Origin: an uncultured Leptotrichia sp.
GTDB lineage: Bacteria > Fusobacteriota > Fusobacteriia > Fusobacteriales > Leptotrichiaceae
NCBI GenBank assembly: GCA_938017765.1
Contig: CALIJH010000077.1
Location: 1 to 8,462, forward strand
DNA length: 8,462 bases
Direction of reading: 5' to 3'
This document shows positions 1-5,291 of this stretch, piece after piece. The notes below the pieces were generated by a model, which had not been told where the DNA came from, did not search any database, and saw only the letters and a list, made by a program, of their open reading frames with translations. A program made the position numbers and the translations under genes. Position 1 is the stretch's first letter. Every line of letters begins with the position of its first letter.

Positions 1-54
1 AAATAATAATACTTAAAACAGATTAAGAAATAAAAGTTATTTACAAAAGTCTTT

Positions 55-85
55 AAAAATAGCAAATAAAACTATTTTTTGATTT
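55..85 (+). terminator. Weak A/T hairpin with T-rich tail upstream of ftsQ
   Basis: AAAAATAG at 55-62 is complementary to CTATTTTT at 72-79 (8 bp, only one G-C pair) around a 9-base loop, and T-rich sequence runs on to 88. It could be the end of a transcript entering from the left, but such pairing is cheap in DNA this AT-rich. All three forward frames hit stops within the first few dozen bases, so no upstream coding sequence reaches into the window. Confidence 0.3.
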
Positions 86-114
86 TTTAGAAAATATAAT
101 ATAAAATTTAATAA

Positions 115-143
115 TTGAATATTATTAAAAAAGAGTGTATAAT
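115..143 (+). promoter_or_regulatory. Sigma-70-type promoter for ftsQ-ftsZ
   Basis: A -35 box TTGAAT (115-120) and a perfect -10 box TATAAT (138-143) are separated by exactly 17 bases. Transcription would start near 150, giving a 5' leader of under 20 bases before the ftsQ ATG at 168. Another TATAAT at 95-100 has no good -35 partner. The call rests on consensus and spacing in an AT-rich background. Confidence 0.6.
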
Positions 144-167
144 ATATAACAAAATTCGGAGTGGAAA

Positions 168-836
168 ATGCAAAAATTTATAAGAACTGTATTTGTTCTG
201 ATGTTATTATCAGGTCTGATTTACTTCGGTAAACAGTTTATAGAAACGGATTATTTTAAAATTAATGAAATAACAGTTCAGGGAAAAAACAATCTTTTAA
301 AAGACGATATTATAAACAAAATAGAAAACTTAAAAGGTCAGAATATTGTATATATAAATACCGGGAAAATCGAAGATTTGCTGTCAAAAGACGCAAGAGT
401 GGAAAAAGTCGTAATAAGAAAAGTTTATCCGAGCAGACTGATTGTGGAACTGGAAGAAAGGGTACCTTTTGTTTATGTGAAAAAGGGAAATGATATATTT
501 CTTGCAGATAAAGATTTAAATCTGTTCGGGCATATTTCGGAAATGGAGTCAAAAAATATTCCTGTAGTGATATATACTGACGATGAATCATTAAAAGATA
601 TAAAAATTATTCTGTCTAAAATAAAAAATAAAGATTTATATGATATGATATCAGAAATAAGAAAAAGCGGCAAATCATATAAACTTATACTTAAAAATAG
701 AATAGAAATTATAACGGACACTTTTGTAAGCTCGGAAAAATACGACAGCAGATATAAATTATACGAAGAAATAAAAAATGAAAATGAAACGAAAAACCAT
801 ATAGATATAAGATATAAAGATGTTTACAGATATTAA
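168..836 (+). CDS. ftsQ: Cell division protein FtsQ/DivIB
   Basis: Bitopic divisome protein that links early and late division proteins (with FtsB/FtsL or DivIC) at the septum. The 222 residues show a very short cytoplasmic N-terminus, one membrane helix (about 7-22), a POTRA-like domain (about 30-97) opening with FKINEITVQG, and a beta domain to the end. Family hallmarks are the YPSRLIVELEERVP segment at 87-100, closing the POTRA region, and the IDIRYKD motif near the C-terminus (212-218). It is shorter than the roughly 276-residue E. coli protein, mainly in the cytoplasmic N-terminus. The start is supported by GGAG at 158-161, six bases upstream of the ATG. It lies 38 bases upstream of ftsZ, as expected of a dcw-cluster gene, but ftsA is not between them. 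Assignment is from motif and context; sequence divergence is normal for FtsQ. Confidence 0.88.
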   Translation: MQKFIRTVFVLMLLSGLIYFGKQFIETDYFKINEITVQGKNNLLKDDIINKIENLKGQNIVYINTGKIEDLLSKDARVEKVVIRKVYPSRLIVELEERVPFVYVKKGNDIFLADKDLNLFGHISEMESKNIPVVIYTDDESLKDIKIILSKIKNKDLYDMISEIRKSGKSYKLILKNRIEIITDTFVSSEKYDSRYKLYEEIKNENETKNHIDIRYKDVYRY

Positions 837-874
837 ATTTAAGATGTTAATGTAAAATAATTCAGGAGGATAAC

Positions 875-1969
875 ATGGGAGAAAGTTCAAACAATATAGC
901 AAAACTGAAAGTTGTAGGAGTAGGTGGTGCAGGAGGGAATGCGATAAACGACATGATAGAAAGCAACATAACAGATGTAGAGTTTATTGCAGTAAATACT
1001 GATGCACAGGATTTAGCAAGATCATTAACGGAAACAAGAGTTCTCTTGGGAAAAGGTCTTGGAGCGGGAGCTGACCCTGAAAAGGCGAGAATAGCGGCAA
1101 AAGAATCTGAAGAAAAAATCAGGGATATGCTGGAAGATACCGATATGCTGTTTATAACTGCGGGAATGGGCGGTGGAACAGGTACCGGAGCTTCTCCTAT
1201 TGTTGCAGAAATTGCCAAAAGTATGGGCATTTTGACAGTTGCTGTAGTAACAAAGCCTTTTGAATTTGAAGGGCCTTTAAAAAAGAAAAATGCTGAACTA
1301 GGAATAGAAAATTTAAAACAGAATGTAGATACATTAATAGCAATACCTAACGAAAAATTATTTGAACTGCCGAATGTGAGTATAACCCTGATGACGGCAT
1401 TTAAGGAAGCAAACAGCGTGTTAAGAGTGGGGATAAAAGGTATATCCGACCTTATTACAAAACAGGGATATGTAAACCTTGATTTTGCTGATGTAAAAAC
1501 TACAATGAGCAACTCGGGAATTGCCATGCTCGGGTTCGGAGAAGCGAGTGGAGACGGAAAAGCTAAAACTGCGACTGAACAGGCATTAAACAGTCCATTA
1601 CTTGAAAATTCGATAGAAGGTGCAAGAAAAGTACTTTTGAATATAACTGCGGGAGGAGATATAGGACTTCATGAAATAAGGGAAGTTTCTGAAACAGTTT
1701 CTCATAAAACAGGGAATGCAGGAGCTAGCCTTATATGGGGAGTTATTATTGACCCTGAACTTGAAGGGACAATTAGAGTATCGATAATTGCTACGGATTT
1801 TCAGGATAGATACAATAAATCCCTCGAAGGAACCGTGTTCGGAGGAATAGAAAATTTTGAAAACGACCCTGAAAAGGCTGACGGAGAAGACGGAAAACTT
1901 CTGAAAAGTGACTCTGAAAATCATCCTACTCAGTTTGTAGTACCGTCATTTTTCTCAAAAGATGAATAA
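875..1969 (+). CDS. ftsZ: Cell division GTPase FtsZ
   Basis: Tubulin homologue that polymerises with GTP into the Z ring at mid-cell. The GTP-binding fold starts with GVGGAGGNAIN (about 15-25), followed by the tubulin signature GGGTGTG at 99-105 and the VDTLIAIPNEKL segment (151-162). The T7 synergy loop NLDFADV (201-207) carries the catalytic aspartates that complete the active site of the neighbouring subunit. The globular part ends near residue 320. A short, acidic, low-complexity linker follows, then a C-terminal peptide VVPSFF (355-360) resembling the conserved tail that binds FtsA, ZipA or SepF-type anchors. At 364 residues it is near the lower end of the usual range because the linker is short. 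AGGAGG at 864-869, five bases before the ATG, fixes the start. All key residues are present. Confidence 0.98.
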   Translation: MGESSNNIAKLKVVGVGGAGGNAINDMIESNITDVEFIAVNTDAQDLARSLTETRVLLGKGLGAGADPEKARIAAKESEEKIRDMLEDTDMLFITAGMGGGTGTGASPIVAEIAKSMGILTVAVVTKPFEFEGPLKKKNAELGIENLKQNVDTLIAIPNEKLFELPNVSITLMTAFKEANSVLRVGIKGISDLITKQGYVNLDFADVKTTMSNSGIAMLGFGEASGDGKAKTATEQALNSPLLENSIEGARKVLLNITAGGDIGLHEIREVSETVSHKTGNAGASLIWGVIIDPELEGTIRVSIIATDFQDRYNKSLEGTVFGGIENFENDPEKADGEDGKLLKSDSENHPTQFVVPSFFSKDE

Positions 1970-1974
1970 ATGAC

Positions 1975-2003
1975 TTGATTTTATGTTATTTTTTTGATAA
2001 AAT
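1975..2003 (+). promoter_or_regulatory. Promoter for rpsF-ssb-rpsR
   Basis: TTGATT (1975-1980), 17 bases, then TAAAAT (1998-2003): five of six consensus bases in the -10 box at ideal spacing. The predicted start, near 2010, is just at the 5' edge of the hairpin leader at 2011-2049. No terminator is visible between ftsZ and this promoter, so read-through from ftsZ is also possible. Confidence 0.55.
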
Positions 2004-2010
2004 AAATAAA

Positions 2011-2049
2011 CCTGCTCTATTTTAAAAAATAGGGCTAAAAAGCCGAAGG
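2011..2049 (+). promoter_or_regulatory. Structured rpsF leader, candidate S6:S18 binding site
   Basis: A hairpin is formed by 2014-2023 and 2026-2035 (10 potential pairs including one G-U; the top pair probably opens into a four-base loop). CCT at 2011-2013 can pair with AGG at 2047-2049, enclosing the hairpin and a side segment that contains CCG (2043-2045). GGCT (2033-2036) can alternatively pair with AGCC (2041-2044). S6-S18 complexes are known to bind a leader motif with a conserved CCG in rpsF mRNAs of many bacteria and repress the operon. Position, hairpin and CCG fit, but I cannot confirm the exact consensus. The rpsF Shine-Dalgarno site (2051-2056) follows directly, so bound protein could block initiation. 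Confidence 0.38.
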
Positions 2050-2064
2050 AAAGGAGAAGAATAA

Positions 2065-2349
2065 ATGAGAAATTACGAAATTATGTTTATACTTTCTACA
2101 CAGTTAAGCGATGATGAAAAAAAAGCCGGTGTAACATTGGTTGAAGAAACATTGACTAAAGCCGGAGCTGTAGAATTAAAAACAGAAATCTGGGGAGACA
2201 GAAAACTTGCATATCCTATCAAGAAAAAAGAAAACGGATATTATGTTCTGACATTGTTCCAGATTGACGGAACAAGATTACCTGAAGTAGAAGCAAAATT
2301 AAACATTAGTGAATCAATATTGAAGTATATGATAGTTAAAAATGACTAA
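2065..2349 (+). CDS. rpsF: 30S ribosomal protein S6
   Basis: Small-subunit protein that forms a heterodimer with S18 on the 16S rRNA central domain (platform). The 94 residues match the usual bacterial length. The start MRNYEIMFIL is the typical first beta strand, WGDRKLAYPIKKKENGYYVL (43-62) is the family core, and ILKYMIVKND is the typical C-terminal strand. AAGGAG at 2051-2056 lies eight bases before the ATG. It heads an rpsF-ssb-rpsR operon with its own promoter and leader, and is probably autoregulated (see the leader entry). There is no long acidic C-terminal extension of the E. coli kind. Confidence 0.97.
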   Translation: MRNYEIMFILSTQLSDDEKKAGVTLVEETLTKAGAVELKTEIWGDRKLAYPIKKKENGYYVLTLFQIDGTRLPEVEAKLNISESILKYMIVKND

Positions 2350-2388
2350 TCAAAATAACTAATTTATAATTTTAAAAACAGACGGGGG

Positions 2389-2410
2389 TTATAAAAATTT
2401 AATTTTATAA
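2389..2410 (+). repeat. A/T-only inverted repeat between rpsF and ssb
   Basis: TTATAAAA (2389-2396) and TTTTATAA (2403-2410) are perfect 8-base complements around a six-base spacer. A G-rich run (GGGGG, 2384-2388) sits just before, and the real ssb Shine-Dalgarno run (GAGGGGG, 2425-2431) follows 14 bases after. It could be a weak mRNA hairpin tuning ssb translation or mRNA processing, or chance in AT-rich DNA. There is no T-run after it, so it is not a terminator. Confidence 0.35.
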
Positions 2411-2437
2411 TAAATTAAAAAATCGAGGGGGAAAAAT

Positions 2438-2854
2438 ATGAACCATATAACATTAATCGGAAGATTAACAAAAGACCCTGAATTGAAATATTCTCAATCA
2501 GGAAAGGCATTCTGTAGATTCTCACTTGCAGTAGCAAAAGAATTTAACAGAAATGAAACGGATTTTTTTGACTGTGTTGCATGGAACAAGGCAGCTGAAA
2601 TAATAGCCGAATACCTGAGAAAAGGTAAAAGAGCAGCAATACAGGGTAGACTGGAAACAGGAAGTTACGAAAAAGACGGAAAAAATATAAAAACGTACAG
2701 CATTGTAGTAGATAAGTTTGAATTTTTAGACCCTGCAGGAGGACAGGGACAGCAGTCAGCGTCCTACTCTCAAAATCAGGTGTCTCAAAATAATGAGCCG
2801 TTTGCTGATAATGACAATGAAGAAATAATGGATGACGATGATTTTCCATTTTAG
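2438..2854 (+). CDS. ssb: Single-stranded DNA-binding protein SSB
   Basis: Binds single-stranded DNA during replication, recombination and repair, and recruits partner enzymes through its acidic tail. The 138 residues comprise an OB-fold (about 1-105) with MNHITLIGRLTKDPEL at the start, FDCVAWNKAAE (54-64) and the YLRKGKRAAIQGRLETGSY stretch (69-87); a Gln/Ser/Asn-rich flexible linker (about 108-129); and the acidic tip DDDDFPF (132-138). The tip is the SSB interaction motif, with FPF where many bacteria have IPF. The ATG is preceded by GAGGGGG at 2425-2431, six bases away. It lies between the genes for S6 and S18, the classical arrangement, and ends 26 bases before rpsR. It is a little shorter than E. 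coli SSB (178) because of the linker. Confidence 0.97.
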   Translation: MNHITLIGRLTKDPELKYSQSGKAFCRFSLAVAKEFNRNETDFFDCVAWNKAAEIIAEYLRKGKRAAIQGRLETGSYEKDGKNIKTYSIVVDKFEFLDPAGGQGQQSASYSQNQVSQNNEPFADNDNEEIMDDDDFPF

Positions 2855-2880
2855 GAAAAATTAGGAGGTGAATATAGTAT

Positions 2881-3114
2881 ATGAAACCGGCTACTGAATT
2901 TAAAAGAAGAAAAAGAAGACCAAAAGTAAAATTTAAAGTAGAAGATATAAACTATAAAAATGTGGATTTATTAAAAAACTTTATGAATGATAAAGGAAAA
3001 ATCTCTCCTGCAAGAGTTACAGGATTAGAGGCTAAAATCCAAAGAAAAATAGCAAAAGCTATTAAAAGATCAAGACAGATAGCTTTAATGCCTTATACAA
3101 GAATAGAAAAATAA
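2881..3114 (+). CDS. rpsR: 30S ribosomal protein S18
   Basis: Partner of S6 in the 30S platform. The 77 residues are the normal length. A highly basic N-terminus (RRKRRPKVKFKVEDINYKN) leads to the conserved core ISPARVTGLEAKIQRKIAKA (41-60) and IKRSRQIALMPY (61-72). The N-terminal CxxC-type cysteines of zinc-binding S18 are absent, so this is the zinc-independent form. A textbook AGGAGGTG (2863-2870) lies ten bases before the ATG. It is the last gene of the operon: a strong terminator starts six bases after the stop codon. Confidence 0.97.
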   Translation: MKPATEFKRRKRRPKVKFKVEDINYKNVDLLKNFMNDKGKISPARVTGLEAKIQRKIAKAIKRSRQIALMPYTRIEK

Positions 3115-3120
3115 CCTGAT

Positions 3121-3155
3121 AAAGAGGATTTCTTTAATACAAATCCTCTTTTTTT
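3121..3155 (+). terminator. Intrinsic terminator of rpsF-ssb-rpsR
   Basis: AAAGAGGATTT (3121-3131) and AAATCCTCTTT (3141-3151) form a perfect 11-bp stem with a nine-base loop. A T-run (3149-3155) overlaps the 3' arm. It sits immediately after the rpsR stop codon and cleanly separates the ribosomal operon from the lipoprotein gene. Confidence 0.92.
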
Positions 3156-3199
3156 AATTATTTATAGATAATTTCTAAGTTAAATATCAGTAAAAATAA

Positions 3200-3228
3200 T
3201 TTTTATTTTCCAAATTTTATAGTATAAT
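3200..3228 (+). promoter_or_regulatory. Probable promoter of the lipoprotein gene
   Basis: A perfect TATAAT (3223-3228) lies about 38 bases upstream of the ATG at 3266 and downstream of the terminator at 3121-3155, so a promoter is needed here. The -35 region at the right distance (TTTTTA, 3200-3205) is poor. The -10 call is fair, the -35 uncertain. Confidence 0.45.
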
Positions 3229-3265
3229 TAATAATATAAAAAATGTTCTGAAACGAGGGGTAAAA

Positions 3266-3826
3266 ATGATAAATAAAAAAAATTGGATAATAATACTTTT
3301 ATTGACTTTACTTTTTATTTCGTGTCAAAATAAGAAAAAACTGGAAGAGGAAAAAAAGAGAAAAGACCATGAAAAGACGGTTCAATCAAAGATTTTTACT
3401 GATAAACCGGTAGAAAGGGTAATCGAAGAATTTGAAAATAATTCCCGAGAAAATAAAATCAGTATAAAAAAATTTGAGAAACTTACATTTGAAAATAAAA
3501 ATTATTATCATTCCCAAATAAATATAAAGAAAAATTCTGCCTACACTGTAAATTATGACGGGATAGAAGTTACAAGTCTTATAGTAAAAGTAGGTACGGT
3601 AACGGGAACCGACTTGGGAACGATAGAGGACCTTGTTGCCAATCTTATAGAAGTTTCCGATGAAAATATAAATGATGAGGAAGCAAGAAAATTGTACGCA
3701 GAAGTGCTTGCGGGAATGAAAGAGGGAGCATTGTCCAACGAAATGACTTATAAGAATGGTATAAAGTATGGGATAACTATAGATAAAAATACGGGAGAAA
3801 TTATATTCATTGCCCAGCAGATATAA
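3266..3826 (+). CDS. Putative lipoprotein of unknown function
   Basis: I do not recognise the family. The 186 residues begin with a signal peptide: MINKKN, a hydrophobic stretch (about 7-19), and LLFISC with the candidate lipidated cysteine at residue 20. The lipobox has Phe at -3, which is off-consensus but within known variation. After the cysteine comes a highly charged Lys/Glu segment (23-40), probably a flexible tether. A soluble domain of about 140 residues follows, with alternating beta-like stretches (74-110), an acidic helix-like part (118-158), and a C-terminal YGITIDKNTGEIIFIAQ strand pair. It should be membrane-anchored and face the periplasm. GAGGGG at 3255-3260, five bases before the ATG, supports the start. 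It lies alone after the ribosomal terminator and 70 bases before the DUF937 gene. The lipoprotein call is good; function is open. Confidence 0.8.
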   Translation: MINKKNWIIILLLTLLFISCQNKKKLEEEKKRKDHEKTVQSKIFTDKPVERVIEEFENNSRENKISIKKFEKLTFENKNYYHSQINIKKNSAYTVNYDGIEVTSLIVKVGTVTGTDLGTIEDLVANLIEVSDENINDEEARKLYAEVLAGMKEGALSNEMTYKNGIKYGITIDKNTGEIIFIAQQI

Positions 3827-3856
3827 ATATTTATAGCGGAAAAAACGTTTTTAGGT

Positions 3857-3862
3857 TATAAT
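3857..3862 (+). promoter_or_regulatory. Candidate -10 box upstream of the DUF937 gene
   Basis: TATAAT at 3857-3862 is a perfect -10 hexamer 34 bases before the ATG at 3897, but no acceptable -35 box lies 16-18 bases upstream. A self-complementary AAAAACGTTTTT (3841-3852) sits just before it. The gene could equally be transcribed from the lipoprotein promoter. Confidence 0.3.
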
Positions 3863-3896
3863 ACTTAAAACAAAATATCAAGGAGGAAATCGAATT

Positions 3897-4484
3897 ATGA
3901 ATTTAGAAGGAATAATAGGGCTTTTAGGAAGTCAGAATTTGGAAAAATTGACTTCACAAATAGGAGGAACAGAAGGACAAGTGAAAAATGGACTGGAAGC
4001 TGCACTACCTGCAATGCTTGCCGCTCTGAATAAAAACACGGGGACTGAAAAAGGGGCGGAAGCATTGAATAATGCATTGGAAAAACATGACGGGTCAATA
4101 CTGAATAATCTTTCAGGATATTTGAGCAATCCTGACTTAAAAGACGGAACAGGAATATTAAATCATTTATTCGGAAATCAGACAACAAATGTTGCCAATG
4201 CGATATCGCAGTCAAGCGGACTGGATACAAACGGAAGTATGAAAATGTTGCAAATGCTTGCACCTATTGTCTTGGGAGCATTGGGACAGCAAAAAAAGGA
4301 AAACAATCTTGATGCGGGAGGACTGAATGCACTGACATCAATGCTGTCAGGGACATTAGGAGGAAATGAAAAAGCATCCGGAATAATGGGATTGGTTACA
4401 AATATGCTGGATGCAAATAAAGACGGAAATGTAGTAGACGATATAATGGGAATGGTAGGAAATTTTTTTGGAGAGAAAAAATAA
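3897..4484 (+). CDS. DUF937 (YidB-like) family protein
   Basis: Function is not established for this family. The 195 residues start with MNLEGIIGLLGSQNLEKLTSQIGG and then EGQVKNGLEAALPAMLAALNKN (26-47), the typical DUF937 pattern of helices rich in Ala, Leu, Gly and Asn. A second similar block (ANAISQSSGLDTNGSMKMLQ then APIVLGALGQQ, about 100-132) suggests an internal duplication of the same helical unit. Residues 172-183 (DANKDGNVVDDI) resemble an EF-hand or dockerin calcium-binding loop but lack the final acidic residue at position 12. There is no signal peptide or membrane helix, so a cytoplasmic location is likely. AAGGAGG (3880-3886) ten bases before the ATG is a strong ribosome binding site. 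A probable terminator follows the gene. Confidence 0.85.
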   Translation: MNLEGIIGLLGSQNLEKLTSQIGGTEGQVKNGLEAALPAMLAALNKNTGTEKGAEALNNALEKHDGSILNNLSGYLSNPDLKDGTGILNHLFGNQTTNVANAISQSSGLDTNGSMKMLQMLAPIVLGALGQQKKENNLDAGGLNALTSMLSGTLGGNEKASGIMGLVTNMLDANKDGNVVDDIMGMVGNFFGEKK

Positions 4485-4530
4485 TATAATTAAAAAATGA
4501 AACTGTCTTAAAATAGAGAAATTTATGGTA

Positions 4531-4601
4531 AAAAATAGTATTTATGAATTATTCAATAATTTTACTTATTTGAAAATTAATAATACTATTTTTCTTTTTT
4601 T
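4531..4601 (+). terminator. Probable terminator after the DUF937 gene
   Basis: AAAAATAGTATT (4531-4542) and AATACTATTTTT (4582-4593) are perfect 12-base complements, and TTTTTCTTTTTTT runs across 4589-4601. The loop is long (39 bases) but contains further A/T self-complementarity. The T-rich tail and the position 47 bases after the stop codon favour termination, separating this gene from the riboswitch promoter at 4687. Bases 4602-4686 show nothing else I can support. Confidence 0.65.
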
Positions 4602-4686
4602 GTATTTATTTTAATTTTATTGTTTTTAAGATAACCTCATTTTTTATTATTCAGATAATCAAATAGAAGTAAAATGAAATTAAAAA

Positions 4687-4716
4687 TTGAAAAACTATAT
4701 AAAAATATTATATAAT
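4687..4716 (+). promoter_or_regulatory. Promoter of the yjdF riboswitch transcript
   Basis: TTGAAA (4687-4692), 18 bases, then a perfect TATAAT (4711-4716). Expected initiation at about 4722-4724 coincides with the first base of the riboswitch closing stem (4723), so the transcript would begin directly with the aptamer. That match between promoter and RNA structure strengthens both calls. Confidence 0.7.
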
Positions 4717-4718
4717 AA

Positions 4719-4850
4719 CTTTGCAAAGATAAAAACACAATGTATTTTATAATACAGTTCCGGTTGGTAGTCCGGACACAGTTAAGACTGTAAGTAACCT
4801 TCCTCCTTAGGTCGTCCGTTCTTTGCTTATCAAATTTTAAGGAGGAGCTG
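4719..4850 (+). promoter_or_regulatory. yjdF-type riboswitch
   Basis: A GC-richer, highly structured island in AT-rich DNA directly before a yjdF-family gene. The closing stem pairs 4723-4729 (GCAAAGA) with 4820-4826 (TCTTTGC). Inside, CGGAC (4773-4777) pairs with GTCCG (4814-4818). Hairpin ACAGT/TAAG/ACTGT occupies 4778-4791. A second hairpin, ACCT (4797-4800) with AGGT (4809-4812), displays the loop TCCTCCTT. GGTT (4762-4765) could also pair with AACC (4796-4799). The loop plus its next base (4801-4809) is complementary over nine bases to TAAGGAGGA (4838-4846), the yjdF Shine-Dalgarno site. This implies translational control: sequestration in one state, release in the other. From family knowledge, yjdF RNAs respond to various azaaromatic compounds. 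The class assignment rests on remembered conserved segments plus the gene downstream. Confidence 0.85.
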
Positions 4851-4855
4851 TTGCT

Positions 4856-5272
4856 ATGAGCAAAATATCAGGAAAACTTACTATATTTTTTGAAAATCCT
4901 TTTTGGGTAGGTGTATTTGAAAAAGTGATAGATAAAAGACTGTCTGTCTGTAAAGTTGTTTTTGGTTCTGAGCCGAAAGATTATGAGATTTATGATTTTG
5001 TTTTAAAGGAATATGACAATTTAAAATTTAGTGAGGCTGTTCGGATCAAACAGAAGAAAAAGGCAGAAAACCCTAAAAGACTTCAAAGAGAAATACACAG
5101 AAGTCTTAAAGATAGGGGAATAAGTACAAAATCTCAGGAAATATTAAAGTCGGAACGTGAAAAAAATAAAATTGAAAGGAAAAAGAACAACAAAAAGCAG
5201 AAAGAAATAGAAGAAAAGCGTAAGTTTCAGATAAAACAGCATAAGAAAAGAGAAAAACATAAAGGAAGATAA
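4856..5272 (+). CDS. yjdF: YjdF family protein (DUF2992)
   Basis: Small protein of unknown biochemical function, classically controlled by the riboswitch that precedes it here. The 138 residues have two parts. The N-terminal half is a compact, mostly beta-like domain (1-62) with the family motifs FWVGVFE (16-22) and VFGSEPKDYEIYDFV (35-49). The C-terminal half (63-138) is a long, extremely Lys/Arg/Glu-rich helical stretch, probably a single helix or coiled coil, ending in KKREKHKGR. The strong basic charge suggests contact with nucleic acid or the ribosome, but this is inference. Length fits the family. The ATG is ten bases after AAGGAGG (4839-4845), the very site the riboswitch loop can mask. 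The exporter gene follows after 19 bases, so the two are probably one operon. The family call is from motif and riboswitch context together. Confidence 0.9.
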   Translation: MSKISGKLTIFFENPFWVGVFEKVIDKRLSVCKVVFGSEPKDYEIYDFVLKEYDNLKFSEAVRIKQKKKAENPKRLQREIHRSLKDRGISTKSQEILKSEREKNKIERKKNNKKQKEIEEKRKFQIKQHKKREKHKGR

Positions 5273-5291
5273 ATAAAGAAAGGATAGTGCA

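Noticed and set aside
95..100. A second TATAAT upstream of ftsQ as an alternative promoter
   Set aside because: No acceptable -35 box lies at the right distance. The TTGAAT/TATAAT pair at 115-143 is much better.
862..1527. Antisense open frame of 221 codons opposite ftsZ
   Set aside because: It lies wholly opposite a certain gene, begins without a good ribosome binding site, and its Ser/Pro/Phe-rich composition is what reverse reading of FtsZ codons gives.
3841..3852. AAAAACGTTTTT after the lipoprotein gene as a terminator
   Set aside because: It is fully self-complementary with no loop and only two G-C pairs, and the following bases are not a T-run.
3895..4263. Antisense open frame of 122 codons opposite the DUF937 gene
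   Set aside because: It is a shadow of a well-supported forward gene with a strong ribosome binding site, and shows no recognisable protein features.
4674..4715. Thirteen-codon frame upstream of the riboswitch, considered as a leader peptide
   Set aside because: It has no Shine-Dalgarno sequence and overlaps both promoter boxes at 4687-4716, so it would not be on the transcript.
4719..4850. The structured leader as a T-box, SAM or other common riboswitch
   Set aside because: There is no tRNA-like specifier arrangement, no kink-turn pattern, and no terminator/antiterminator. The conserved segments and the downstream DUF2992 gene fit the yjdF class instead.
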